Assembly: GCF_009299485.1 (NCBI RefSeq)
Contig: NZ_WBSO01000005.1
Location: 79,375 to 143,374 of the forward strand
Direction: 5' to 3'
DNA length: 64,000 nucleotides
Source of the DNA: Bifidobacterium apri
GTDB taxonomy: Bacteria; Actinomycetota; Actinomycetes; Actinomycetales; Bifidobacteriaceae
Shown here one piece after another: positions 26,457 to 36,079 of this stretch; the stretch's first letter is position 1, and every line of letters begins with the position of its first letter. The position numbers and the translations under genes are program-made. Below the pieces are notes generated by a model that was not told the DNA's origin, did no database searches, and saw only the letters and a program-made list of their open reading frames with translations.

Positions 26457-28382
26457 GTGACTTCACAACAGCCTTCACAACAGCAAGGAAATCCACAAAC
26501 TGGACTGCGGGACAACGCGCAGACAAGCGGTATCGAAAACGCCGCGGCTGCGGTGAGGAAATACCATACGCACTCCATTCCGCTTGATATGGAAGATATT
26601 GAGCGAGACTGGGACAAGCCGATCACAGAAGCGGGAATCGCGGCGAAAGCCAGCGTCATTGTGCGTGTCGGCATGCTGGATTTGGGGGCGGGCACCGGAA
26701 GTTTCCGCGTTCGTGAGATGATGCATCGCATTGCATACCCCTTGGGCGTGCACGTGCGTGCAGACGTGAATCTTACCGATATCGAGGCCGCTTGCACGGA
26801 CGGGCATGATCGAATCACCGAAGTGGTGGATCTGCCCACTACCGGTGTCAATACTGAGCGAATCTGGCTGCTTGAGCATTTCGCCGACTGGTTCAATGTG
26901 AATCTCGGCAGCGGATCAATGTACCACAGCCGCACTGAAGTTTCCGAAGGGCTGATGCAGCATCTCGACCAGCGCGACGCATCCCAGGTGTCCGCCGATC
27001 TGTCCAAACAGCTGCGCAAAGAACGCAAGGAAAACAAGAGTCGGCACGACATGTGGGATCAGGCTGCCGAAGCCGATGACGATCCCGTGCTTGACGCGCT
27101 CGAACAAGCCGAACGGGCCCGTTCCGGCAGCGAGCATGCTCAGACGGCGGCACCGCTGGATATGCGCGACATCAATCGTGCGGAACATGAACACAACAGC
27201 CAGGAAGAGCGCAAGGCCGAATACCGCGCCGAATACTGCGCCGAACGCGAGCACAACGCGCCGTCTCGCCGTGAGCGTTGCGATGAAGTCCGGGAACGTC
27301 GTATCGCCCGTCGTCTCGAACGCACCCAGCATCCACCGAAAGGCGAGTACGCAAGCCATTTCGACCATGTCGGCCAACGTCCGGAACACCGGCGTGGGGT
27401 TACCGTACGTCAGGCGCACGAGCGGCTTGACATGATTGAGCATCGCAAACCCTTGTATTCTCCGGCGTTCGCAGGGCTCGCCTCGGCGTGCGCGTGCGCG
27501 GCCTTCGTGTTTCTGCTCGGCGGCGGTCCCTACGACATGATCGGTGCGTTCGTAGGTGCCGGTCTCGGCCATTGGCTGCGCCGGCGGCTGTTCGTCCACC
27601 ATCTCAATCAATTCTTCGTAACTTTCGTGTGTGTGAGCGTGGCGGCGCTGGCTTGCACGGGCATGTTGCGTCTGATCGGCCTGTTTGACCCTGTCGCCTT
27701 GCAGCATGACACGGCGTATATCGGGGCGATGCTGTTCGTCATTCCTGGATTCCCGATGATTACGGGCGGGCTGGATATGGCGAAAATCGACTTCCCTTCC
27801 GGCATTCAACGGGTGGCGTATGTGCTGTGCATCGTGCTGATCGCCACACTCGCCGGCTGGATGGTCGCGTCGATCGTGCATCTCAATCCTCAGGGATTCG
27901 AGCCGTTGGGTCTCAACCCGGTGGTCAACTGCCTGCTGCGCATGGTGTTCGCGTTCATTGGTGTGTGGGGCTTCTCGGTGATGTTCAACTCGCCGCAACG
28001 CATGTGCTTGGTCGCCGCCGTCATCGGCATGATCACCGACACTTTGCGTCTCGAAATCGTGGATATGGGTGTGCCTGCCGAGGCTGGGGCGTTCATCGGC
28101 GCGCTGCTTGCAGGTCTGCTCGCCTCCGCGTGGAGGTCTTCGGTTCGGCGTGGACTGCTGCCGCCGCACTTGGGATATCCGCGCATCTGCATGACTGTGC
28201 CGTCCATTGTGATCATGGTGCCCGGTATGTATATGTATCGCGCGATGTTCTATCTCGGGGCTTTCGACACGTTACACGCGCTGGATTGGGCGTTCCGCGC
28301 GTTCATGGTGATTATCTGCCTGCCGATTGGACTGGTGATGGCGCGTGTGCTCACCGATAAAAGCTGGCGGTATGACGTGTGA
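26457..28382 (+). CDS. ThrE-type threonine/serine exporter family protein
   Basis: A 641-aa membrane protein of the ThrE (DUF1212 plus DUF3815-like) exporter family. The N-terminal cytoplasmic DUF1212 part is seen in MLDLGAGTGSFRVREMMHRI through NTERIWLLEHFADWF. A very polar, Arg/Glu/His-rich region of roughly 160 residues (about 170-330) follows. About ten hydrophobic segments come next, starting at LYSPAFAGLASACACAAFVF and including the family motif MLFVIPGFPMITGGLDMAK, and a second half ending LVMARVLTDKSWRYDV. Corynebacterial ThrE exports L-threonine and L-serine; the substrate here is inferred from the family only. GTG start follows AATGGAACC. The long polar insert is unusual. Confidence 0.82.
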   Translation: MTSQQPSQQQGNPQTGLRDNAQTSGIENAAAAVRKYHTHSIPLDMEDIERDWDKPITEAGIAAKASVIVRVGMLDLGAGTGSFRVREMMHRIAYPLGVHVRADVNLTDIEAACTDGHDRITEVVDLPTTGVNTERIWLLEHFADWFNVNLGSGSMYHSRTEVSEGLMQHLDQRDASQVSADLSKQLRKERKENKSRHDMWDQAAEADDDPVLDALEQAERARSGSEHAQTAAPLDMRDINRAEHEHNSQEERKAEYRAEYCAEREHNAPSRRERCDEVRERRIARRLERTQHPPKGEYASHFDHVGQRPEHRRGVTVRQAHERLDMIEHRKPLYSPAFAGLASACACAAFVFLLGGGPYDMIGAFVGAGLGHWLRRRLFVHHLNQFFVTFVCVSVAALACTGMLRLIGLFDPVALQHDTAYIGAMLFVIPGFPMITGGLDMAKIDFPSGIQRVAYVLCIVLIATLAGWMVASIVHLNPQGFEPLGLNPVVNCLLRMVFAFIGVWGFSVMFNSPQRMCLVAAVIGMITDTLRLEIVDMGVPAEAGAFIGALLAGLLASAWRSSVRRGLLPPHLGYPRICMTVPSIVIMVPGMYMYRAMFYLGAFDTLHALDWAFRAFMVIICLPIGLVMARVLTDKSWRYDV

Positions 28383-28485
28383 GGCGTGTTCGCGTTGAGC
28401 TCTCAGTCTCGCGATGCTGTGATTCCGATGTCGTGATTTCTCGGACACGACGCCCCGAAAACGGAGATGTCTTGCCGACGGCCTG

Positions 28486-28577
28486 CTTCTGCCGACGCTG
28501 AGGAGTTCCTAAGCGTCGGCAGAAGGTTATTGGTCTGCTTCTACCGACACTGAGACGTCCCTCAGCATCGGTAGAAG
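28486..28577. repeat. Two hairpins of the CTTCTGCCGACGCTGA family
   Basis: CTTCTGCCGACGCTGA...AAGCGTCGGCAGAAG at 28486-28525 and CTTCTACCGACACTGA...CAGCATCGGTAGAAG at 28538-28577, downstream of the exporter gene. Compensating changes keep the stems paired (GCC/GGC versus ACC/GGT), which suggests that structure is selected. Confidence 0.85.
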
Positions 28578-28661
28578 GTGTGATGCACGGTTTGCGATCT
28601 ACAGGAGCGCCGGTGCCGGAACATGTGTTGACCTATACGACTCCACGACAATCTCCTGCAT

Positions 28662-28698
28662 CACCCAAAAAGAACCCCGGCGGTGGGTGCCGCCGGGG
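28662..28698 (-). terminator. Minus-strand terminator
   Basis: Strong stem CCCCGGCGG / CCGCCGGGG with TTCTTTTT after it on the minus strand. It serves transcription coming from about 28975, i.e. the small reading frame below. Confidence 0.8.
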
Positions 28699-28734
28699 AG
28701 GAGAGAAAGGAGAGAGAAGAAGAAAAGGGTTGAA

Positions 28735-28974
28735 TTATCGGGAACTCATGTTCCTGATCAGTTGTTTGCTGACATGTTCTATTAGAGTCCACGATGCTGT
28801 GTGCGTCTCGAAGTTTTCCTGAAAGTATTCTGCCAATACCGTGTCGAAATCGTGCTGATGCTGGTGCGGCCGAGCGAGATCGGATCCAGACGGCTGGGCA
28901 GGCTTGTATAAGCGTCGCAATCGTACCGAAGCGGACGCAATCCGTGATGGCCGCGCCGCCGCGTACACTGACAT
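28735..28974 (-). CDS. Small hypothetical protein
   Basis: A 79-codon frame with a basic start ([20 protein letters not shown]) and a more protein-like, mixed-charge end ([20 protein letters not shown], then a short helix-like tail). I know no family. Support comes from the strong minus-strand terminator 36 bp after its stop and from its place divergent to dcd. No good ribosome-binding site is seen, so it could also be a short untranslated RNA ending at that terminator. Confidence 0.4.
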   Translation of the reverse strand: MSVYAAARPSRIASASVRLRRLYKPAQPSGSDLARPHQHQHDFDTVLAEYFQENFETHTASWTLIEHVSKQLIRNMSSR

Positions 28975-29043
28975 ACAGTGAATGAACGGCCACGCCTACA
29001 CGTGATGACCGTGATGAGAGCATCAATTGTCAAGGAGAATCTT

Positions 29044-29625
29044 ATGCTGCTGTCCGACCGTGACATCCTCGCCGCGCAGGCCGACGGTCATATCTCGCTC
29101 GACCCGTGGACGCCCGAGATGGTGCAGCCCGCTTCCATCGACGTGCGTCTGGACCGTTTCTTCCGCCTGTTCAACAATCACGCATACACCTACGTAGATC
29201 CGGCGGAAAACCAAGGGGCGCTGACCGAGCAGTTCGAGGTTCAGCCTGATGAGCCATGGATTCTTCATCCGGGCGAGTTTGCACTCGCCTCCACTTGGGA
29301 GTACGTGAAGCTTGACCCGACCATCGCAGCCCGTTTGGAAGGGAAAAGCTCGCTCGGCCGCTTGGGCATCCTGACCCATTCCACGGCCGGCTTCATCGAT
29401 CCCGGCTTTGAAGGGCATATCACGCTTGAACTGTCGAACGTGAGCACGCTTCCGGTCAAACTGTGGCCGGGCATGAAAATCGGTCAGATGTGCTTCTTCC
29501 AGTTGAGCTCCCCCGCGGAACATCCATACGGATCCAAAGGCACGGGCTCGCATTATCAGGGACAGCGCGGACCGACCCCATCGCGCTCGTATATCAATTT
29601 CTACCGCGCGAAGGTTGACGACTGA
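29044..29625 (+). CDS. dcd: dCTP deaminase (probably bifunctional DCD-DUT)
   Basis: Deaminates dCTP for dTTP synthesis. The 193-aa protein begins [15 protein letters not shown], typical of actinobacterial Dcd, with [10 protein letters not shown], the catalytic stretch [20 protein letters not shown] and the C-terminal [14 protein letters not shown]. It is close in layout to the M. tuberculosis enzyme, which both deaminates dCTP and hydrolyses dUTP to dUMP, so the bifunctional form is likely; this is family inference. ATG 29044 follows CAAGGAGAATCTT. It is a single-gene unit. Confidence 0.93.
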   Translation: MLLSDRDILAAQADGHISLDPWTPEMVQPASIDVRLDRFFRLFNNHAYTYVDPAENQGALTEQFEVQPDEPWILHPGEFALASTWEYVKLDPTIAARLEGKSSLGRLGILTHSTAGFIDPGFEGHITLELSNVSTLPVKLWPGMKIGQMCFFQLSSPAEHPYGSKGTGSHYQGQRGPTPSRSYINFYRAKVDD

Positions 29626-30102
29626 GCACGTGCGCCGATTGGTTTCGGTCGGCGTACATGGTGTCGTGTTACGGTAACCGTCTCGAATCTAGGTACCGTT
29701 GCTTACTTCCGTGTATCAACCGTCGTATCAACCGTCGTACTTCCAAGCCTCGTGTGCCGTTGCGCCGTGGCGGTGTTGTGGCTCCCGCCATTCAATCGAC
29801 GGCCACATCATACAGGTATGTGTCCGGATGGCGGCGCATCCGCAGCGTACAGTCGTGCATATGCCACTCCGGCATGGTAGACACAGCGCTATGCGGTTGG
29901 CACGCTCGCGGCATGCCTGTGACATTCCTGTGACGTGCCTACGGCTCGTGTCGTTTTGCGCGCGGCACCGCGCGGCCGTGTGACATGTCGGCAATGCGCA
30001 TGACATGATACTTGCTTACTGCAGCACTACAGCTAGAGCTCAGGTACGTGCATGCCCCTCACACCCCAAGCGATACCTAAACGATACCCAAGGAGAATTT
30101 GC
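29626..30102. other. dcd-patB intergenic region
   Basis: 477 bp. A direct repeat GTATCAACCGTC occurs twice in a row at about 29715-29738. The stretch before the next gene contains the AAGGAGAATTTGC ribosome-binding site. No riboswitch-like structure or RNA gene was recognised. Confidence 0.4.
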
Positions 30103-31305
30103 ATGATTTATGATTTCACTTCGCTGATGGAACGGCACGGCAAGGACGCTCTCGCTATCGATGGTCTGGGGTCTCAGCCCGGATTTACTCCAGACCCGCC
30201 AAAACCTGGCTTCGATGTCATTCCGATGTGGATTGCCGACATGAACTTTCCCACAGTTCCCACCATCCCGCAGGCGATTATCGAGCGTGCGAAGCACCCG
30301 GCTTTCGGCTATTTCCAGATGAGCGACGCATATTTCGACGCGATTGCCGGCTGGCAGCGCGACCGCAATGGCGTCACCGACATTCCGCGTGAGGCGATTG
30401 GATATGAGAACGGCGTGCTCGGCGGCCTGATGTCCGCGGTCGCGGCGTTTGCGGCTCCGGGTGACAAGATTCTGCTGCACAGCCCCACCTACGTGGGATT
30501 CACCATGGCTCTGGACAATGCGGGATACGCCATTGAGCACAGTCCGCTCAGGCTTGATGAGCATGGCGTGTGGCGTATGGATTTCGACGATATGGATCGC
30601 CGTCTCAAGGAGCATCACATCCATGTGGCGGTGTTCTGCAGTCCGCACAATCCTTGCGGCCGCGTATGGGAGCGTTGGGAGATCGAAGAGGCGATGGAGG
30701 TGTTCCGTCGGAACGACTGCATCGTCATCTCCGATGAAATCTGGTCGGATATCGTGCTTGATGGTCATCGGCATATCCCTACGCAGGCGGTCAGTGAGGA
30801 TGCGAAGCGACGCACGGTCGCCCTGTATGCGCCCTGCAAGACCTTCAACGTGTCCGGCCTCGTCGGTGGATATCACATCATCTATGATGGGTATCTGCGT
30901 GACCGGGTCGAGGCGCAGGCGTCGAAATCGCACTACAACGAGGCGAATGTGCTGGCCATGCACACGTTGATCGGCGCCTACACGCAAGAGGGACGGCAAT
31001 GGCTTGATGAGTTGCTTGTCGTGTTGACGCGCAACGTGGGGCTGATGTTCGACTATCTGTCGTCGGTTGACGGTGTGGAGGTCGCCCGGCCGGAAGGCAC
31101 GTACATGCTGTATGTGGATTGCTCGCGTTGGTGTCGGGAGCATGGCGTGACCATCGGACAGCTTGAGAAGCGCGGTTGGGATGTGGGTGTCGCATGGCAG
31201 GATGGCGTGATGTTCGGCATGCCTGACACCATTCGGATGAATGTGGCGCTGCCGGAAATCCGTGTGCGTGAGGCGATCCGACGACTGCGCGAATACGTGT
31301 TCTGA
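30103..31305 (+). CDS. PatB/MalY-type C-S lyase (aminotransferase fold type I)
   Basis: A 400-aa PLP-dependent enzyme of the PatB/MalY group, which cleaves cystathionine and other cysteine conjugates and may yield homocysteine, pyruvate and ammonia. The start MIYDFTSLMERHGKDALAID is preceded by AAGGAG. Substrate-binding text PMWIADMNFPTVPTI, FCSPHNPCGRVW and ISDEIWSDIVLDG are present, and the PLP lysine is K246 in APCKTFNVSGLVGGY. The protein length and order are normal. A role in methionine biosynthesis is likely from the family; transaminase side activity cannot be excluded. It is monocistronic. Confidence 0.88.
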   Translation: MIYDFTSLMERHGKDALAIDGLGSQPGFTPDPPKPGFDVIPMWIADMNFPTVPTIPQAIIERAKHPAFGYFQMSDAYFDAIAGWQRDRNGVTDIPREAIGYENGVLGGLMSAVAAFAAPGDKILLHSPTYVGFTMALDNAGYAIEHSPLRLDEHGVWRMDFDDMDRRLKEHHIHVAVFCSPHNPCGRVWERWEIEEAMEVFRRNDCIVISDEIWSDIVLDGHRHIPTQAVSEDAKRRTVALYAPCKTFNVSGLVGGYHIIYDGYLRDRVEAQASKSHYNEANVLAMHTLIGAYTQEGRQWLDELLVVLTRNVGLMFDYLSSVDGVEVARPEGTYMLYVDCSRWCREHGVTIGQLEKRGWDVGVAWQDGVMFGMPDTIRMNVALPEIRVREAIRRLREYVF

Positions 31306-31480
31306 GATGCGTGTGCGTGTACGTGTGTGTACCGTGTTCGGGATGGTTCGAATCTTCTGATGTCTGACGTTTGCCGTCTGGCATCTGCCGTCTGACCGCT
31401 GACGTCAGGTGCGGCCGTGCGCTGCCTGCGTTCGCTGTCGGCGGCATATCGCCGGTCTTGTTGCGGCTAGCATGGAAGAC

Positions 31481-31651
31481 ATGGCAGATGTGAAGATGAT
31501 GGGGCCGAACGAGTTGCGGGAGTACGCGAAGCGCGGTCAACGTGAGCATGATGAGGTGAACAAGGAGCTTGAACGTCGTTGGCATTCGTATGACGGATTT
31601 CTGCCGGATGCACCGTTCAAGTCGATTCTTGACAGCAACGACGACGAGTGA
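31481..31651 (+). CDS. Small conserved-looking hypothetical protein
   Basis: A 56-aa, charged, probably helical protein (MADVKMMGPNELREYAKRGQ then REHDEVNKELERRWHSYDGF, acidic end). ATG 31481 has GGAAG 5-6 bp upstream; another ATG lies three codons earlier. I cannot assign a family. Its composition, lack of rare codons and ribosome-binding site make it a plausible gene. Confidence 0.6.
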   Translation: MADVKMMGPNELREYAKRGQREHDEVNKELERRWHSYDGFLPDAPFKSILDSNDDE

Positions 31652-31915
31652 GCGATTGATTGGTCGGTCGGTTGATTGATTGATGGCCGACCGACCTATT
31701 CGTCTGCCGTGCGACAATCCTGTCGCAGCACAAGCAGATACCTCGGTCGGCACACCGCAGTACGTACCGGGTGTCCGGGCTCGCTAGGTTTGCGGGCATG
31801 TCGGACACGCCGGGCATGTCGGACGCACCGAGCACACCCGACATGCCCGATGCGCTGATATGCGAGACATGTCAGACCTCATCGGCATTGCGAATCCGGG
31901 CAAAGCCCCGGAGCA
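31652..31915. other. Intergenic region with short GGCATGTCGGA repeats
   Basis: 264 bp. GGCATGTCGGA-like words occur at about 31796, 31814 and, inverted, 31842. No gene is supported. Confidence 0.45.
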
Positions 31916-32974
31916 TCAATCGTGGGCCAGTTCGTCCGCATCCGCATAGAACGCGAAAATCTGCTGAAGATACGGTCCGAGAATCTCATTCGGCATGCTG
32001 AAGATTTCATGCAATGCGTCGGGAACACGCACGAGCTTCGCATTCCCCCCGGCATTGTTCACCCAGTGGATGAACCGGTTTTGCGCTTCGTTCAGCACCC
32101 ATTGGTCGCGCCCCGCCTGGAACAGGAGCAGCGGAGTATCAATATTCGCGCACGACTGTGGCTTCTGTACGGCGTGCGACAGTTTGAGCGATTGACGCAC
32201 CCATTCGAATGTCGCTGCATACGTCTGATTATGCACGTCGCCGATTCGTTGCTGCTGATACCAGCGTACTCGCGATTCACACGCCCCCGGATAGTCGTTC
32301 ATATTCAATTCGGGAGTGAACTCGCTTTGTCCGAACACGATATGCTTGCCCAAGCCGAAGGTGCACATCAGGCTCGCGGCAAGGTACGCAATCCAATTCG
32401 GCATTCCCGTCTGTGGGGCGATCATCGGGCTGGACAGCACGGCACGGTCGAAGGTGTCCGGATACGTTTCAAGCAATGCGGCGCCGATACCGCCGCCCAT
32501 CGAATGGCTGTACAGGAACAGCGGCCGTCCTCCCGCGTATTCCCGGCCCACTTCAAAGGCGAATTTGTTGAGATCGGCGACATATCGATGCCAATCGTCA
32601 ATCCAAACAAGGGACGGATTGTCAATGTCTCGTACAGAACGGCCATGTCCGCGGTGTTCCAAGAAGCACACGGAATATCCGGCAAGGAGGAAATACCAGA
32701 TCATTTCACTGTATTTGGTCGCGAATTCAGTAAAACCGTGCGAAATGACGATTGCACCATTGAACATCGCCGTGGCGCCTTCGACGTTGAGCTTGTCGAA
32801 GGCTTTGGCGTCGTAGCAGACGTAATGGAGTTTGCCTTCTTTCGCCGGCTTGCCGAGCCTAGGCGCTTGTGCGGGATCCATCCACCCCTCGGTGCTGCAC
32901 TGCTTCAATGCGGGCATGACTACGGTATCCATCTGCGCCTGATAATGGCTCTCGTCAATTAGCGGAATGGTCAT
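31916..32974 (-). CDS. Alpha/beta hydrolase, lysophospholipase/monoglyceride-lipase type
   Basis: A 352-aa hydrolase of the PldB-like group. GAIVISHGFTEFATKYSEM gives the oxyanion loop, CFLEHRGHGRSVR follows, and the nucleophile elbow is LYSHSMGGGIG (Ser). FQAGRDQWV carries the likely acid and VPDALHEIF the histidine. There is no signal peptide. Start ATG 32974 begins MTIPLIDESH; its ribosome-binding site is weak. Substrate uncertain: a monoacyl lipid is the family default. Confidence 0.85.
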   Translation of the reverse strand: MTIPLIDESHYQAQMDTVVMPALKQCSTEGWMDPAQAPRLGKPAKEGKLHYVCYDAKAFDKLNVEGATAMFNGAIVISHGFTEFATKYSEMIWYFLLAGYSVCFLEHRGHGRSVRDIDNPSLVWIDDWHRYVADLNKFAFEVGREYAGGRPLFLYSHSMGGGIGAALLETYPDTFDRAVLSSPMIAPQTGMPNWIAYLAASLMCTFGLGKHIVFGQSEFTPELNMNDYPGACESRVRWYQQQRIGDVHNQTYAATFEWVRQSLKLSHAVQKPQSCANIDTPLLLFQAGRDQWVLNEAQNRFIHWVNNAGGNAKLVRVPDALHEIFSMPNEILGPYLQQIFAFYADADELAHD

Positions 32975-32999
32975 GGCATCTACTGTAGTCGAACCGGCG

Positions 33000-33048
33000 A
33001 TACCGGCATATTGGCCAAATCGATGCCGAATGACCAATACGCCGGTAT
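33000..33048 (-). terminator. Terminator-like hairpin after the S9 peptidase gene
   Basis: Interrupted stem ATACCGGC...GCCGGTAT with inner ATATTGG/CCAATAC, located between the two minus-strand genes. Confidence 0.5.
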
Positions 33049-33121
33049 GCCGGCTGTATGTCGGGTTGTTCGCTGGCAGGTTGCCCGATGTGCGCCCTAT
33101 GCGTTCCTCTATGTCCGTTCG

Positions 33122-35728
33122 CTATGCCCGGTCTGATACCCTCGGCGTCATTCCTAATGCCTGAATCAGAAAATCGCGTTGCAATATCAACAAGTTGCGG
33201 GCGACCGTTGGGTCATTGGTCATATGGGTGATGCCCGTGAGCGGCAGGAACGTATGTGGCTTGCCGGCTGCCATAAGAGCCTGGGACAGGCGCAGCGAGT
33301 TGGCGATGCTCACATTGTCGTCCGCGAAACCGTGAATCAGCATGAGCGGGCGATCCAGACCAGGCGCGTCTTCGATAATGCTGTTGGCGCGATAGGTTTC
33401 CGGGTCGAGACCGAGATACCGTTCGGTGTAATGCGTGTCGTACAGGGTCCAGTCGGTGGGCGGGGCGCCAGCGCATGCCGCGTGGACGGTTTCCGGCGCG
33501 TCAAGTACCGACAGCGCTGACAGGAACCCGCCATACGACCAGCCGATCATCGCCACGCGGTCGGTGTCCGCTTCCGGAGCGGCTTGCTGCAAGGCGTGCA
33601 CGGCTTCGACTTGATCGGCGAGCGTGACCCGCTTCATGTCGTGGAAGATCTCCCTGTCCCAGCGTGGACCGCGACCGGTCGTACCGCGTCCGTCGGCGGT
33701 GACGACGAGGAATCCTTGATCCGCCCACCATTGCGCGTCCCAATATGCGGATTGGCTGAGCGTGACTTCCTGGTGGCCCGGACCGCCGTATGGTTTGAGC
33801 AGGACGGGCAGACGTTCCGCGCTCGCATATGGGCTGTCGAGGCTCGGCCGGGTGATTGCGGTATACAGCTGGTGTTCGCCCAACCTGACGAACCGGGTAT
33901 TCGGCGTGAATCCCGGTGTGGCCGCATGATTGGCGATGTCAGCGCGCAGATGGTCATCTAGGGAGGGGAACCGGTCTGCGGTTGCGGGATTGCCATCGGC
34001 ATCGAGCGCGAACAAGTGGACCATCCTTGATTGCGCATGATCCATATCCCTGCCGGACATGACGATTCCTCGACCGCTTCGTGAAGCGGTCCATACGCCG
34101 GGCGATATGGTGACCGGCGTGATTGAACCGTCGAAGCCGAGCCGCACCACGTCGAAGCTGCGGGCGTCATGAAGGTCCGCTTGATTGGCCCACATATCCG
34201 GTACGTCGGCTGCTTGCGGGTTGTCAGGCGTGCGCTGCACTACGGCGAGAACGTCGGTATCGCCGGCGTCCAGAACCGTGCGCACCTGCCATCCGACCGG
34301 GGTGAATGCCTTGCCGTCAACAGTGAGTCGATTGGTGTCTGTGTCCATGTCGTTGAATGCGCATACCAGTCGCCCATTCGGGGTGAATGCCGGTGTTCCG
34401 GCGATCAGGTCGAGCCATTGGGGATTCGTGTGCTCTTCGAGTACGGTGGTGGTGCCGTTGTGTTCGACTTGGAGCACCTGATCGTGGTTTTGCAGACGGT
34501 TCTGTACGAGCAGCAGCGGGCGATGCCCTGCCTCCCAACGCACGACGGCGAGATACTCGTAAGCCTTGCGATCCCAAGCGATGCGTCGGGCGTCCATGCC
34601 GCTGTAACGGCCGTTGCCGTCGAATTCAAGGTCAACCAACGTGAGGAATACGTCCGCGTTGCGGGTCAACGCTTGCGGATACCGGCGCGCGGTTGCGTCG
34701 CGATCGGGGTTCGCCGGGTCGCTGATATGCCACGTCGGTTCCGCGGAACTGTCGAAGGTTTCAAAAATGACGGCATTGGAGTCGGGCGACCACCAGAATC
34801 CGTCGTACCGGTTCATCTCCTCCCCTGCGGCGAATTCCGCCAATCCGATGGTCCACGTGCGTTGGGCGGGGTCGGGACCGTTGTGCACGCCCCAGATCGC
34901 ATGGATGCCGTCGTGGAGGGAAGATTTGCCGCTTCCGTCGGATTCGCCGGTTTGCGGCCAATCCGCGATATCCACCATGACCAGATGCTCGCCGGTGGTG
35001 TACAGCACGTGTCGGCCGTCCGGCGAGATGCGGGGGTTGAGTACCGGTACCAGGTCGTCCGGATTGGCGTTCGGTGCGAGGCTGTCTTCGTCGTCCTCGT
35101 CCGCACAAGTATGCAGGCCGTGAGCGGAATCGATCTCCGTGATATCGGTGTCATCCGATGGCGCGGCCAAGGCGTCAACGGCAAGCTGGCGTGTGCGCGA
35201 CCCATGGCCGTCCTTGTCGATTTGCGTGAGGAACAGCTGGCTGTTGATGGTGAATACGACGCGCTCGCCTGCCGCATCAACCGAATACGACACAATGCCT
35301 TGCCCGCCTTCGCGTGCTCGTTCGCGGCGTGCTCGTTCTTCGGCGGGAACCTCTTCGGCGTCGGCGTTGGGGAGCAGCTTGCGTGGATCGGCGAGCAGGA
35401 TTTCTTCGTGCTTGCCGGTGGCGGTGTCGAATGTGCTCAACCATAGTGAGGTGACTGTGTCTTCCGGACCGTCGGAGCGCAGGAATAATGCTCGGGAGCC
35501 GTCTGCGATGACGGTCGCCGAACGTGGTGCTCCGCATGTAAAACGCAAGCTTCGGGCTTTGCGTTCAGGGAACTGTTCGATGGCCGATGGTGCCGCGGAT
35601 GCGGTATCTGATGTTGGTGTGACGCCTGATGCTGTGCCTGATGTCATGGGTGTGCTGGGTGCGCCGTAAGCCGTGTGGTTTGGGCTGTCACCGGCGGTGC
35701 CGATGGTGTTCGTATGGAGTTCGCTCAT
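33122..35728 (-). CDS. Dipeptidyl-peptidase IV-type serine peptidase (S9B)
   Basis: An 868-aa prolyl-oligopeptidase-family enzyme expected to cleave dipeptides, usually X-Pro or X-Ala, from peptides. A Ser/Thr/Ala-rich N-terminus of about 50 residues precedes a beta-propeller (repeated WSPDSNAVIF, ISPDGRHVLYT, FTPNGRLV-like blades). The C-terminal alpha/beta hydrolase domain has LLKPYGGPGHQEV, the nucleophile GWSYGGFLSAL, the S9B text YDTHYTERYLG, acid in HGFADDNV and histidine in GITHMTND. No signal peptide, so intracellular use on imported peptides is likely. The ribosome-binding site is weak. Confidence 0.9.
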   Translation of the reverse strand: MSELHTNTIGTAGDSPNHTAYGAPSTPMTSGTASGVTPTSDTASAAPSAIEQFPERKARSLRFTCGAPRSATVIADGSRALFLRSDGPEDTVTSLWLSTFDTATGKHEEILLADPRKLLPNADAEEVPAEERARRERAREGGQGIVSYSVDAAGERVVFTINSQLFLTQIDKDGHGSRTRQLAVDALAAPSDDTDITEIDSAHGLHTCADEDDEDSLAPNANPDDLVPVLNPRISPDGRHVLYTTGEHLVMVDIADWPQTGESDGSGKSSLHDGIHAIWGVHNGPDPAQRTWTIGLAEFAAGEEMNRYDGFWWSPDSNAVIFETFDSSAEPTWHISDPANPDRDATARRYPQALTRNADVFLTLVDLEFDGNGRYSGMDARRIAWDRKAYEYLAVVRWEAGHRPLLLVQNRLQNHDQVLQVEHNGTTTVLEEHTNPQWLDLIAGTPAFTPNGRLVCAFNDMDTDTNRLTVDGKAFTPVGWQVRTVLDAGDTDVLAVVQRTPDNPQAADVPDMWANQADLHDARSFDVVRLGFDGSITPVTISPGVWTASRSGRGIVMSGRDMDHAQSRMVHLFALDADGNPATADRFPSLDDHLRADIANHAATPGFTPNTRFVRLGEHQLYTAITRPSLDSPYASAERLPVLLKPYGGPGHQEVTLSQSAYWDAQWWADQGFLVVTADGRGTTGRGPRWDREIFHDMKRVTLADQVEAVHALQQAAPEADTDRVAMIGWSYGGFLSALSVLDAPETVHAACAGAPPTDWTLYDTHYTERYLGLDPETYRANSIIEDAPGLDRPLMLIHGFADDNVSIANSLRLSQALMAAGKPHTFLPLTGITHMTNDPTVARNLLILQRDFLIQALGMTPRVSDRA

Positions 35729-36079
35729 GGTTTCAGCCTACTCTGATGAAGGCCGCTGGGCGCATCCCATTGCTGGAACGTGGTGCAGTGCCGGTGTCAT
35801 GTCCTGAGTGCGTGACGCTCCTTCTTGCGATGGGGTCGTCTTGTTGGCCATGTGTCATGCTTGTGCACCTTCTTCGTAGCGTCGTACATGCTTGATGCTC
35901 TTGGCAAGCTCGTCACTGATGTGTTTGTTTCCAACGTTTCTGACATGATTCCTGTATACTTTTGGGGCAGCATCACCATCCACGCCCCATTGAATGAAGA
36001 AATTGCAAGTATTGGCGCTTGATTTTGGTCGAAGTGATGACACAGCGTAGGATGGACGAGGATATAGAAAGGGATCACT
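35729..36079. other. Upstream region of the fhaA-pknB operon
   Basis: 351 bp between the divergent S9 peptidase gene and fhaA. It is locally AT-richer than the genes and must hold the operon promoter, but I cannot pick a convincing -35/-10 pair. GAAAGGGATCACT is the fhaA ribosome-binding site. Confidence 0.45.
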
